A stretch of DNA of 64,000 nt from DATHXC01 sp035459965 (GTDB taxonomy: Bacteria > Pseudomonadota > Gammaproteobacteria > Burkholderiales > Methylophilaceae): the NCBI GenBank assembly GCA_035459965.1, contig DATHXC010000007.1:496001-560000 (forward strand), given 5' to 3'. This document shows positions 18,783 through 27,884 of the stretch, piece after piece. How positions within the stretch are numbered: the stretch's first letter is position 1; every line of letters begins with the position of its first letter. The notes under the pieces were generated by a model. The model did no database searches. It saw only the letters and a program-made list of their open reading frames with translations, and had not been told where the DNA came from. The position numbers and the translations under genes were made by a program.

Positions 18783-19700
18783 TTACGGTACTTTTCCCAG
18801 CATCAAATATTCCATCAATGCCTTTTGCACATGCAGGCGGTTCTCCGCTTCATCCCACACCACACTATGCGGGCCATCTATCACTTCAGCAGCGACTTCT
18901 TCACCGCGATGTGCAGGCAGACAATGCATAAATAACGCGTCTTTTTTGGCCGCTTTCATCATGTCACCATCGACTTGCCAATCTGCAAAATCGCGCATGC
19001 GCTCTTCGTTTTCCGCCTCGAAACCCATCGATGTCCATACATCGGTAGTCACCAGGTCGGCATCGCGCGCTGCTTCCATCGGATCCGCGAGTTCTTCGTA
19101 ATGCTCATGCCCATACAGGCCCGCACGTTCGGATTCCACCTCATAGCCCGGGGGTGTAGAAACATGCACATTGAAATCCAACACCTCCGCCGCTTGCAGC
19201 CAGGTATTGCAGACATTGTTGGAGTCACCTATCCATGCCACTGTCTTACCCTGTATCGGGCCTCGATGCTCGATGAAGGTAAATATGTCGGCCAGAATCT
19301 GGCAAGGATGATATTCATTAGTGAGGCCGTTGATCACGGGCACACGTGAGTTAGCGGCAAAACGCTCGATGATGTCCTGCTCGAAAGTACGGATCATCAC
19401 GATATCACTCATACGCGAAATCACCTGTGCGGCGTCTTCTACCGGCTCGCCCCGACCAAGTTGCGAGTCACGTGTATTCAGGTAGATAGCTGAACCGCCC
19501 AGTTGCTGCATGCCAGCTTCAAATGACAGACGCGTGCGCGTGCTAGCTTTTTCAAAAATCATGACCAGTGTGCGGTCAGAGAGTGGCCAGTATTGCTGAT
19601 ACGACTTGAACTGCCGCTTGATCCAGGCGGTACGCGCAAAGATGTGGTCAAGCTCGTCGCGACTCAGGTCTTTGAACTGGAGAAAATGTTTGATTGCCAT
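18783..19700 (-). CDS. argF: Ornithine carbamoyltransferase
   Basis: The 305-residue protein carries the carbamoyl-phosphate loop S53-T-R-T-R57, the HPCQ motif at 131-134 and the ornithine-side FMHCLPAHRGEEV motif. It transfers the carbamoyl group to ornithine, making citrulline in the arginine pathway. It follows argD by 21 bases in the same direction, which supports an argDF operon. Its stop is followed directly, in frame, by the small membrane protein ORF. Confidence 0.97.
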   Translation of the reverse strand: MAIKHFLQFKDLSRDELDHIFARTAWIKRQFKSYQQYWPLSDRTLVMIFEKASTRTRLSFEAGMQQLGGSAIYLNTRDSQLGRGEPVEDAAQVISRMSDIVMIRTFEQDIIERFAANSRVPVINGLTNEYHPCQILADIFTFIEHRGPIQGKTVAWIGDSNNVCNTWLQAAEVLDFNVHVSTPPGYEVESERAGLYGHEHYEELADPMEAARDADLVTTDVWTSMGFEAENEERMRDFADWQVDGDMMKAAKKDALFMHCLPAHRGEEVAAEVIDGPHSVVWDEAENRLHVQKALMEYLMLGKVP

Positions 19701-19721
19701 GATTTATATCTTAGGTATTTA

Positions 19722-20897
19722 TTAGCTCAAAAATTTCTTGATGAGCGTGCTTAGTATATCCACCAGCTGCTGTGCTTCATCCTGGTCAATCACCAGCGGT
19801 GGCAATAAACGCACCACTTTCTCGGCAGTCACGTTAATCAGAATTCCTGCCTCAAGCCCCTGTTTCACAATCTCTGAACATGGGCGATCCAGCTCAATAC
19901 CGATCATCAATCCTGCATTGCGAATCGTCTGCACGCCTGGAGTATCCTTAAAGGAGGCTCTGAGCGCATCGCAAATCCAATTGCCTATTTCCTGAGCATG
20001 CGCGCACAGGCCATCTTCTTCAATGGTCTGCAATGTTGCATAGCCGGCAGCGGTAGCCAGTGGATTTCCGCCAAAGGTCGAGCCATGCTTACCGTAGGTG
20101 AAAGTTTCTGCAGCAACGCCTCGCGCCACGCATGCACCGATTGGCACACCAGAGCCCAAGCCTTTAGCCAGTGTCATCACATCGGGCACGATGCCATTAT
20201 GCTGGAACGAGAACCAGGTACCTGTACGGCCGATGCCGCTTTGTACTTCATCCAGCATTAGCAACCAGCCGTGTGCATCACAAATCTGGCGCAATGCCTG
20301 CATATAGGCAGTCGCATCCGCCGGGATATTAATACCGCCTTCACCCTGCACCGGCTCTACCAGAATCGCCACTACATTGGCATTATGTTCAGCCACCTGA
20401 CGCACAGCTTCAATATCATCAAACGGTACCCGTACAAAACCACTGACCAGCGGCTCAAAACCGGCTTGAGTCTTGCGGTTGCCGGTAGCAGAAAGCGTTG
20501 CCAGCGTACGGCCATGAAAAGCGTTTTTCATGACGATGATTTCAGGATTTTCTATGCCCTTGTTGTGCCCATACAAGCGCGCCAGCTTGATGGCCGCTTC
20601 GTTGGCTTCACATCCCGAGTTACAGAAAAATACTTTATCCAGGCCTGAAACCTCACACAGCTTGTCAGCCAGGCGTTCTTGCTCGGCGATGTGGTAGATA
20701 TTCGATACATGGATCAAGCGTGCGGCCTGCTCACTAATAGCGGCGACCAGCTTTGGGTGGCCGTGGCCGAGACCATTGACTGCGACACCGGCAAGCGCAT
20801 CCAGATAGCGCTTGCCTTGTTCATCAAACAACCAGACGCCCTCGCCTTTAACAAAGGTCACCGGCTGTCTGGCATAGGTATTCATTAAATGCGACAT
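19722..20897 (-). CDS. argD: Acetylornithine aminotransferase
   Basis: A class III PLP aminotransferase of 391 residues from the ATG at 20897 (a GTG at 20906 would add three residues). It shows FFCNSGCEANEAAIKLAR for phosphate binding, LMLDEVQSGIGRTG with the pyridine-binding Asp, and TLAKGLGSGVPIGA with the Schiff-base Lys. It converts N-acetylglutamate semialdehyde to N-acetylornithine. First gene of the arginine cluster argD-argF-(membrane protein)-argG. Confidence 0.95.
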   Translation of the reverse strand: MSHLMNTYARQPVTFVKGEGVWLFDEQGKRYLDALAGVAVNGLGHGHPKLVAAISEQAARLIHVSNIYHIAEQERLADKLCEVSGLDKVFFCNSGCEANEAAIKLARLYGHNKGIENPEIIVMKNAFHGRTLATLSATGNRKTQAGFEPLVSGFVRVPFDDIEAVRQVAEHNANVVAILVEPVQGEGGINIPADATAYMQALRQICDAHGWLLMLDEVQSGIGRTGTWFSFQHNGIVPDVMTLAKGLGSGVPIGACVARGVAAETFTYGKHGSTFGGNPLATAAGYATLQTIEEDGLCAHAQEIGNWICDALRASFKDTPGVQTIRNAGLMIGIELDRPCSEIVKQGLEAGILINVTAEKVVRLLPPLVIDQDEAQQLVDILSTLIKKFLS

Positions 20898-20984
20898 GTT
20901 TTTCACTTACTTAATCATTGAATAATTTAAGAGCATCAATTGAAACCTTTTAACAAAGGGGCCAATTCCTGCTCCACTAAAAAG

Positions 20985-21008
20985 AAATGGCGGCTATTGC
21001 CGCCATTT
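20985..21008 (-). terminator. Intrinsic terminator of the PuuD-like gene
   Basis: The perfect ten-pair stem AAATGGCGGC/GCCGCCATTT with a 4-base loop is followed on the minus strand by CTTTTTAG. It lies 20 bases beyond the stop of the gene at 21028 and insulates argD from it. Confidence 0.9.
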
Positions 21009-21027
21009 GCAGCTTAATTTATTTGTA

Positions 21028-21519
21028 TTACAAGCCGATGGCGGCCTTATGTGTTAACCCGTTTGCCATAAAAAACAGCATGGGGATAGACAGCATGGTA
21101 TTGGTTCGTGAGGCTAGAAACGCCACACGGCGCGCCTTGGCTTTCACTTCATCACTCGCAGGGACGATACCCAGTATCTTTTTCTGGTTAGGCCAGATCA
21201 ACACCCACACATTAAACAACATAATCGTGCCTAGCCATGCGCCGATACCAATACCGGCATAAGCAGGCTGCAGGGCAAACGCTACGGGCAGGTTTGGCCC
21301 AAGTAAAGCTGCGCCGGCTAACCAGGTCACAACGGCTGCCCACCTGAACCAAAGCAAGGCACGCGGTGCCACGTGTTTAGAAATGCCTGCAGCAGTACCA
21401 TCCGCAGTAGCATCTTTCATGGCAGGCACTTGCACCAGGTTAAAGTAGTACAAAAGGCCTATCCAGGTAACACCTGCAAGGAAATGAATCCACCGCGCTA
21501 TTCCGGGAATGAATTCCAT
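21028..21519 (-). CDS. PuuD-like (urate hydroxylase N-domain type) membrane protein
   Basis: The 163-residue protein has four hydrophobic spans and begins MEFIPGIARWIHFLAGVTWIG. Conserved features are the HFLAGVTWIGLLYYFN first span, the KHVAPRALLWFRWAA second and the GAWLGTIMLFNVWVLIWPNQKKIL third. This is the pattern of the membrane domain found in PuuD urate hydroxylases and in stand-alone betaproteobacterial homologues; His residues in spans 1 and 2 could bind haem. It lacks the C-terminal cytochrome c part of full PuuD, so urate oxidation should not be assumed. It is preceded three bases upstream by a 34-residue membrane ORF and ends at a strong terminator. Confidence 0.8.
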   Translation of the reverse strand: MEFIPGIARWIHFLAGVTWIGLLYYFNLVQVPAMKDATADGTAAGISKHVAPRALLWFRWAAVVTWLAGAALLGPNLPVAFALQPAYAGIGIGAWLGTIMLFNVWVLIWPNQKKILGIVPASDEVKAKARRVAFLASRTNTMLSIPMLFFMANGLTHKAAIGL

Positions 21520-21522
21520 AAG

Positions 21523-21627
21523 TTAAACCCCTGCCACAATAAAATTCTTGAGAAACACATACAAAACAAGTGTCAGTACCAGCCCGGAAATAATGGTGCC
21601 TAGAATCGAATCCAATGGATTTTTCAC
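21523..21627 (-). CDS. 34-residue single-span membrane peptide
   Basis: A GTG-started ORF (VKNPLDSILGTIISGLVL then TLVLYVFLKNFIVAGV) has one membrane span with a cytoplasmic KNPLDS start. The ribosome site AGGGGGAC lies about seven bases upstream of the GTG and is very strong. Its TAA is three bases before the ATG of the PuuD-like gene, so the two are almost certainly co-translated. I know no family for it; it could be a small subunit or stabiliser of the four-span partner. Confidence 0.65.
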   Translation of the reverse strand: MKNPLDSILGTIISGLVLTLVLYVFLKNFIVAGV

Positions 21628-21916
21628 TGACAAAGTCCCCCTAAAATCATTTTTCCAGCATCCATATGCTTTAAAAAAAACGTTTTGTATCAAGAGTGTG
21701 GAGGTTAGCGCAAATCAGCATATTAAGCAAGAATCGGCGACGCGATTGAAGCCCGAGATTACCTGTCAAATCTGGCTTCTGCCAGGTAATTCAGCAAAAT
21801 TCACTTGAAAAAAATCCATGTTAAGGCAGAATTCTATCCCCGCATAAAATTGCGGCTATATGTGTTGTCCCAAATTTTGACCCTTATAACAACTTTGAGA
21901 GCGACAACTTGAGGTT

Positions 21917-23050
21917 ATGGCTTCAATAGCATCCATCCAAACACATCAGGCAGCATACCAGCAGGCAATGCCGCAATTACCAATTGCCTGGTATACCGAC
22001 CCTGCAATCTATGCCATCGAGCAGAAGCTCTTGTTTCAGCATATGCCCCAATATATTGGGCATGAACTCATGGTACCCAATCAGGGCGATTTCTATACAC
22101 TGGGCTGGATGCAAGAAGCCAAGGCGCTGGTCCATAACCAGAATGGGATAGAGCTGGTCAGCAATGTTTGCCGCCATCGTCAATCTATCATGCTCAATGG
22201 CCAGGGTAATACTCAACATATTGTTTGCCCGCTACACCGCTGGACCTACAACCTGCAGGGAGAGTTATTAGGCGCTCCCCATTTTCAGGAAAACCCCTGC
22301 CTGCACCTCAATGCAAATAAGCTGCAGAACTGGAATGGATTACTTTTTGAAAGCACTGCGCCTGACAGCAAGAAACGCAATGTCGGCAAAGAGTTGCAAC
22401 AAATCGGCTGTTTGCAGGATTTCGACTTCACGGGCTATATGCTAGATCGTGTGATGGTTGAAGAATATAGCTTCAACTGGAAAACGTTTATCGAGGTCTA
22501 TCTTGAGGATTACCACGTGGGTCCATTCCATCCCGGCCTGGACAAGTTTGTTGATTGCGACAACCTGAACTGGGAGTTTGGCGAGAACTACAGTGTGCAA
22601 ACCGTTGGCGTCAAGCAATCCCTGCAGAAGTCAGGCTCGCCTGTTTACCAGATATGGCAGGATCAGGTGATGCAATACGGCCAGAACCAGTCGCCAAAAT
22701 ATGGCGCGATCTGGATGGTGTATTACCCATTCCTGATGATCGAGTGGTATCCCAATGTGCTAGTGGTTTCACACTTGATACCACGCGGCGTGGATAGCTG
22801 CACCAATGTCGTCGAATTTTACTACCCTGAAGATATTGCCTTATTCGAGCAGGAATTCATCAAGGCACAGCAGGCGGCTTACCAGGAAACCGCCGTTGAA
22901 GACAAGGAAATCTGCCAGCGCATGCATGATGGCCGTCGTGCATTGTTTGCGCAAAATATCGATGAGCGTGGCCCCTATCAACACCCCATGGAATCTGGCT
23001 TGGAGCATTTCCACCTGTGGCTGCGCAAGCAGCTTGAACAGCAGCTTTGA
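21917..23050 (+). CDS. Rieske non-haem iron oxygenase, alpha-subunit type
   Basis: The 377-residue protein has a Rieske [2Fe-2S] motif with C85-x-H87 (NVCRHRQ) and C104-x2-H107 (VCPLHRW), then a catalytic domain whose EDYHVGPFHPG gives mononuclear iron ligands H200 and H205. It resembles aromatic ring-hydroxylating and choline-monooxygenase-like oxygenases, which insert oxygen using electrons from a separate reductase; no reductase or ferredoxin gene is adjacent. The start codon has GAGG only two bases upstream, tighter than usual. It overlaps the next gene, a DMT-type transporter, in a TTGA. Substrate unknown. Confidence 0.87.
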   Translation: MASIASIQTHQAAYQQAMPQLPIAWYTDPAIYAIEQKLLFQHMPQYIGHELMVPNQGDFYTLGWMQEAKALVHNQNGIELVSNVCRHRQSIMLNGQGNTQHIVCPLHRWTYNLQGELLGAPHFQENPCLHLNANKLQNWNGLLFESTAPDSKKRNVGKELQQIGCLQDFDFTGYMLDRVMVEEYSFNWKTFIEVYLEDYHVGPFHPGLDKFVDCDNLNWEFGENYSVQTVGVKQSLQKSGSPVYQIWQDQVMQYGQNQSPKYGAIWMVYYPFLMIEWYPNVLVVSHLIPRGVDSCTNVVEFYYPEDIALFEQEFIKAQQAAYQETAVEDKEICQRMHDGRRALFAQNIDERGPYQHPMESGLEHFHLWLRKQLEQQL

Positions 23051-23928
23051 AGTTATCCGATTTGAAGTTACGAGAAGTGCCAAGGCTCAAGCTGGGCAGC
23101 TTGTGGATGCTGGTTGCCGCGGTCTTTTTCACCATCATGGGCGTGCTGGTAAAACTGGGCTCGGCTAAATTCAGTGCCGCAGAACTGGTGTTCTATCGCT
23201 CGCTTTTCGGCCTTGTTTTCATCTACAGCTTTACGCGCATCAATGGTTACTCACTTGCCACGCCCTTACTCAGCAAGCATATGGGGCGGGCAATTGTGGG
23301 CTTTATCGCCTTGCTATTACTCTTTTACGCAATTAGCGAGTTGCCACTGGCGACGGCGGTTACCCTCAACTACACCTCACCATTATTCATGGCCACGTTG
23401 AGTCCATTTTTTTTGCATGAGCGACCAAGAAAAATACTGATTGTTGCAATTGTGCTTGGCTTTGCCGGAGTGGCATTGCTGCTCAAACCCAGTTTACACA
23501 TAGATGAGCTGATTGCAGGCGGCGCAGGTTTACTCTCAGGGCTGCTTGCAGGAATTGCTTATATCCACGTCACCCAGCTTGGGCGAGCAGGAGAACCGGA
23601 TTGGCGCACCGTGTTTTATTTCACGCTGGTTTGCACCTTAGGTGGTGGCATATGGATGCTAGTTTATCAATTTCATGTACTGGCCTGGCGCGATCTGCCA
23701 CTGCTGCTAGGACTGGGCTTATCCGCCACCATCGCGCAACTGGCCATGACCCGGGCTTATCGCACAGGCAAGCCATTAGTGGTCGGCAGCCTGGCCTACA
23801 CTACCGTGGCGCTTTCCAGCCTCTTCGGCATTGTCTTCTGGGGTGAAACCCTGTCTCCAGATCGCTGGCTGGCGATCGGCCTGATCATGCTAAGCGGCAT
23901 CATCAGTGTACGAGCCAGGTCGAGATAG
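23047..23928 (+). CDS. EamA-family (DMT superfamily) transporter
   Basis: The 293-residue protein has ten hydrophobic segments in two EamA repeats: the first with VAAVFFTIMGVLVKLGSAKFSAAELVFYRSLFGLVF, the second ending TVALSSLFGIVFWGETLSPDRWLAIGLIMLSGIISVR. Such inner-membrane carriers export metabolites or amino acids. The proposed start is a TTG at 23047 that overlaps the oxygenase stop (TTGA), implying coupling; a later ATG would remove part of the first span. Pairing with the Rieske oxygenase suggests it moves that enzyme's substrate or product. Confidence 0.87.
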   Translation: MKLSDLKLREVPRLKLGSLWMLVAAVFFTIMGVLVKLGSAKFSAAELVFYRSLFGLVFIYSFTRINGYSLATPLLSKHMGRAIVGFIALLLLFYAISELPLATAVTLNYTSPLFMATLSPFFLHERPRKILIVAIVLGFAGVALLLKPSLHIDELIAGGAGLLSGLLAGIAYIHVTQLGRAGEPDWRTVFYFTLVCTLGGGIWMLVYQFHVLAWRDLPLLLGLGLSATIAQLAMTRAYRTGKPLVVGSLAYTTVALSSLFGIVFWGETLSPDRWLAIGLIMLSGIISVRARSR

Positions 23929-24060
23929 TCACCTGTGAGCGAACAATCGATAGAAGTGACGCAACAATCAATCTTTATTCAAGATAGACAAGCACTTAAA
24001 GAAAGATTAATCTAACCTTCCCACGTTACAAATGTGCTATTTGCCTGAGCTTTTTTAAAG

Positions 24061-24669
24061 ATGTTAAATCTGGCGGTAAATATAAGAAATACTGCTCTGG
24101 CGCTAACTTTTGTTACGTTAAGCGGTTGCGTGGGCGGCCCGATTGCACAACAGATAGCATCTTCCATCATCTCCCAGACAGCAGACAACTACACTTCCAA
24201 CAAATACGATGAGTATTTGCTGAACAAAGCTAAAGAAAGACCCAACATCGTACTGAAGGATACTGAGCCCGACAGATACTGGGCTGCGTTCGTTACTTCT
24301 GGCTTTGCTGAAACGCCAGTTACAACAGTCGTGGATGATGCTTCCAAAAAACCTGATAGTTCAATGCTAGAGAAATCCGAGCATACTGAATCATCGCGGC
24401 TGGTATGTGTTGAAGTGTGGAATTTATTGATAGGCCAGGAAAAAATATCCGTGCTGGAGAAGGCGCAATTGCTGGGTTCTACCCAATTGCCCAAGCCTGA
24501 AGAATGGGCTAACTGGCAGGTCGCCACAGGCGCACTGGAAACTGATAGAAAAAGAACCATCACCTTCCTGATTCCGCCAGACTTTGGCAAATTTTTCAGT
24601 GGCGAACGGGCTTTTGTAGAAATATCCGATGTCGGCGGTTTGCATATTGCCAGACATCTGGCTAACTAA
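24061..24669 (+). CDS. Hypothetical lipoprotein
   Basis: A 202-residue ORF has an N-terminal signal with lipobox LSGC (Cys about residue 22) after ALALTFVTLSGCVGG, then a soluble domain rich in charged residues. No domain is recognised. It stands alone between the EamA gene and the convergent czcA. About 130 bases of upstream sequence separate it from the EamA stop, so it likely has its own promoter. No ribosome site stands out: GAGCTTTTTTAAAG precedes the ATG. Confidence 0.7.
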   Translation: MLNLAVNIRNTALALTFVTLSGCVGGPIAQQIASSIISQTADNYTSNKYDEYLLNKAKERPNIVLKDTEPDRYWAAFVTSGFAETPVTTVVDDASKKPDSSMLEKSEHTESSRLVCVEVWNLLIGQEKISVLEKAQLLGSTQLPKPEEWANWQVATGALETDRKRTITFLIPPDFGKFFSGERAFVEISDVGGLHIARHLAN

Positions 24670-24729
24670 ACTCAGCAACCCATCCCACCAAGCTACTAGC
24701 CACCAAGTCCTTAAAAAGTCGGCTCACAG

Positions 24730-27700
24730 TCATTTACCTGCAGCTGTGTTATGAACCATTCGATATAACATGGGTAATACCAGCAAGGTCAATATCGTCG
24801 ATGACAATATACCGCCAATGACAACTGTTGCTAATGGTCGCTGCACTTCCGCACCCGTGTCAGTGGCTATCGCCATGGGAATAAAACCTAAAGACGCTAC
24901 TAATGCTGTTATCAATACTGGCCTTAGACGCGTTATTGCGCCCTCATGAACAGCAATGTCCAGAGGCATCCCCTGCTCACGTAATGAACGAATGAAACTA
25001 ATCATCACCAGGCCGTTGAGTACCGCCACACCGGATAAGGCAATGAAACCAACACCTGCCGAGATAGAAAGCGGTATATCCCGTAGCCAGAGGGCAAACA
25101 GCCCGCCTGTCATGGCAAACGGCACGCCAGTAAAGACAATCAAGCCATCCTTCACATTGTTGAACATGGCATAAAGCAGTATGAACACCAGCAGGAATGC
25201 AATAGGGACTACCAGCTCCAGACGCTTGCTGGCAGACTCCAACTGCTGAAATACCCCACCCCAGGAAATCCAATAGCCGGAAGGCATCCTGACCTCTTGA
25301 AGCACTCGTTTCTGCGCTTCTGCTATATATGACCCGATGTCTCTATCCCGAACGTTTGCAGTAATCACAACCTGGCGTTTCCCATTCTCACGGCTGAACT
25401 GGTTGGGTCCTGGCGCTAGATCGAGTGTGGCTACTTCACTCAATAGCAAATAGCTTTTTGCTGAATCAACCTTCATGGGAAGGCGTATCGGTAGCTGGCT
25501 AATGACCTTGAGGTCTGACCGCAGGTTATCCGGCAAGCGCACCACAATATCAAAGCGGCGGTCCCCTTCAAACATTGTTCCAGCTTCCCGGCCATTCAGT
25601 GCAATTGCTATTGCATCTTGCACATCACTGACATTGACACCCAGGCGTGATATTTTTTCACGGTCGATATGCACGGTGAGAACTGGCAAGCCTGAGGTTT
25701 GCTCGACTTTGACATCCTCACCGCCAGAAATACTCGAAAGCACACTGGCAATCGAGTTGGCAGTCTCCTCCATCACTTTCATATCGTCGCCAAACACCTT
25801 CACAGCAACATCACTGCGCACTCCTGAAATCAACTCATTAAAGCGCATCTGTATAGGTTGAGTGAACTCGTAGTTATTACCTGGCACTTGGCTTACCGCA
25901 CGCTGCATCTGAGCTACGAGTTCAGATTTGGTCAGTTTAGGATCAGGCCAATCTGATTTAGGTTTCAAGATAATGAATGTATCAGCGACACTTGGTGGCA
26001 TGGGGTCGGTAGCAATTTCGGCGGTACCGATCTTGGCAAAGACACGCTCAACCTGAGGAAATTCCGTGATGGTATGTTCGAGCTCCTGCTGCATCTGCAC
26101 TGCCTGCGTCAGGCTGGTGCCGGGAATACGCAAGGCATGCAGGGCAATATCCCCTTCATTGAGGCTGGGCGCAAATTCACTACCCATGCGCGTTACCAGC
26201 AAGCCACTCAAAACCACTGAAGTAATAGTTAGGGTAAGCACCAAAGCTTTATTGACCATGACCCAGTCAAGCAGTGGCACATAAAGCTTGTTCGCCCAGG
26301 TAATCAGTTTGCTTTCTTTTTCTCGGACACGATTGGTCACGAACAAAGCCACGGCTGCGGGAATGAAAGTTACGGAAAAAATCATTGCGCCTACCAGTGC
26401 AGCCACCACCGTAAAGGCCATAGGATGGAACATTTTGCCCTCTACCCCACTGAGCGCAAAGATGGGCAGGTATACCACCATAATGATGAGCTGACCGAAT
26501 ATCAGCGGCCTTCGTGCTTCCCTCGCAGCCTCGAATACTTCATTGAAACGCTCCTCACGCGTCAATATACGATCATGTTGCTGCTGAGCATGCGCCAGCC
26601 GTCGGATGCAATTCTCAACGATGACGACTGCACCGTCGATGATGATGCCGAAATCAAGCGCACCGAGGCTCATGAGGTTGGCGCTGACCTTATTGGTGAC
26701 CATGCCGGTGAAGGTGAACAGCATGGCCAGCGGGATCACCAGCATGGTGATAATCGCTGCCCGCAGGTTGCCCAGGAAGACGAACAGCACCGCAATGACC
26801 AGCAGCGCCCCTTCCAGCAGGTTGCTCTTCACCGTGCTGATGGCCTTATCGATGAGCACGGTGCGGTCGTAGACTGTTTTTACGATGATGCCTTGAGGCA
26901 AGGTGCGGTTGATCTCAGTAATGCGTTGCTCGACTGCGCGCGATACGGTGCGGCTGTTCTCGCCCATCAGCATGAACACTGTGCCCAGCACGACTTCCTG
27001 GCCATTCTCGGTGGCAGCGCCGCTGCGCAGCTCCTTGCCGATATAGACATCCGCCACATCGCGCACGCGGATGGGAATGTTGCCCCTGGTATCCACCACC
27101 ACATTGGCGATGTCGTGGGTATTAGTGACTTGGCCGGGCACGCGGATCAGGTATTGCTCGCCGGATTTTTCGATATAGCCTGCGCCCACGTTGGCGTTAT
27201 TACGCTCAAGCGCCCCCACCAGGTCGGCCAGGGCCAAGCCATGCGCCATGAGCTTGTCAGGGTAAGGCGCGATCTGATATTCCTTCGCGTAGCCGCCTAC
27301 CGTGTTGATCTCATTGACGCCAGGCACTGTGCGCAACTGCGGCTTGACAATCCAGTCCTGAATTTCACGCAGGTCAGTAGGGGTGTATGGGGTGCCATCC
27401 GCTTTGAGCGCGCCCTCTTTTGCTTCCACCGTCCACATGTAGATTTCGCCCAGGCCGGTCGACGTCGGCCCCATGGTCGGTACTATTCCTGTGGGTAGTT
27501 TTTCCCTGGCCTGGCCGATGCGCTCGTTGACCAGCTGGCGCGCAAAGTAGATGTCCGTACCTTCCTTGAACACCACGGTGATCTGCGACAGGCCGTAACG
27601 GGATATGGAGCGCGTTTGCTCCAGCCTGGGCAGGCCGGCCATCAACGTTTCCAGCGGATAGGTGATGCGCTGCTCAGATTCCAGCGGCGAATATCCGGGG

Positions 27701-27858
27701 ACCGAGGTATTGATCTGCACTTGGACATTGGTGATATCAGGCACCGCATCGATGGGTAGCTTCTGGTAGCTGTAAATACCCAGCACTGCCATGGCAAAGA
27801 TTGCCATCAGCACCAGCCAGGCTTTTTCTATAGAAAAGCGTATGAGTTTTTCAAACAT
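24730..27858 (-). CDS. czcA: CzcA-type heavy-metal efflux RND permease
   Basis: The 1042-residue inner-membrane RND pump has twelve spans and two large periplasmic loops. Span 4 carries the signature DFGIIIDGAVVIVEN with the D/D/E triad of the HME1 subgroup, which exports divalent cations (Zn, Co, Cd, Ni), rather than the CusA-type pattern for Cu/Ag. Start MFEKLIRFSIEKAWLVLMA and length are typical. It is the last gene of czcI-czcC-czcB-czcA. The N-terminal third looks somewhat richer in GC than the rest, a hint of mosaic origin. Convergent with the lipoprotein gene at 24061. Confidence 0.95.
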   Translation of the reverse strand: MFEKLIRFSIEKAWLVLMAIFAMAVLGIYSYQKLPIDAVPDITNVQVQINTSVPGYSPLESEQRITYPLETLMAGLPRLEQTRSISRYGLSQITVVFKEGTDIYFARQLVNERIGQAREKLPTGIVPTMGPTSTGLGEIYMWTVEAKEGALKADGTPYTPTDLREIQDWIVKPQLRTVPGVNEINTVGGYAKEYQIAPYPDKLMAHGLALADLVGALERNNANVGAGYIEKSGEQYLIRVPGQVTNTHDIANVVVDTRGNIPIRVRDVADVYIGKELRSGAATENGQEVVLGTVFMLMGENSRTVSRAVEQRITEINRTLPQGIIVKTVYDRTVLIDKAISTVKSNLLEGALLVIAVLFVFLGNLRAAIITMLVIPLAMLFTFTGMVTNKVSANLMSLGALDFGIIIDGAVVIVENCIRRLAHAQQQHDRILTREERFNEVFEAAREARRPLIFGQLIIMVVYLPIFALSGVEGKMFHPMAFTVVAALVGAMIFSVTFIPAAVALFVTNRVREKESKLITWANKLYVPLLDWVMVNKALVLTLTITSVVLSGLLVTRMGSEFAPSLNEGDIALHALRIPGTSLTQAVQMQQELEHTITEFPQVERVFAKIGTAEIATDPMPPSVADTFIILKPKSDWPDPKLTKSELVAQMQRAVSQVPGNNYEFTQPIQMRFNELISGVRSDVAVKVFGDDMKVMEETANSIASVLSSISGGEDVKVEQTSGLPVLTVHIDREKISRLGVNVSDVQDAIAIALNGREAGTMFEGDRRFDIVVRLPDNLRSDLKVISQLPIRLPMKVDSAKSYLLLSEVATLDLAPGPNQFSRENGKRQVVITANVRDRDIGSYIAEAQKRVLQEVRMPSGYWISWGGVFQQLESASKRLELVVPIAFLLVFILLYAMFNNVKDGLIVFTGVPFAMTGGLFALWLRDIPLSISAGVGFIALSGVAVLNGLVMISFIRSLREQGMPLDIAVHEGAITRLRPVLITALVASLGFIPMAIATDTGAEVQRPLATVVIGGILSSTILTLLVLPMLYRMVHNTAAGK

Positions 27859-27884
27859 GGTGGTTCCTTAATGGATGCAGCTGA

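Noticed and set aside
26425..27498. 357-residue plus-strand ORF opposite czcA
   Set aside because: It lies fully antisense to the strongly conserved RND permease, has no recognisable domain and a His/Asp-rich composition typical of antisense shadow frames.
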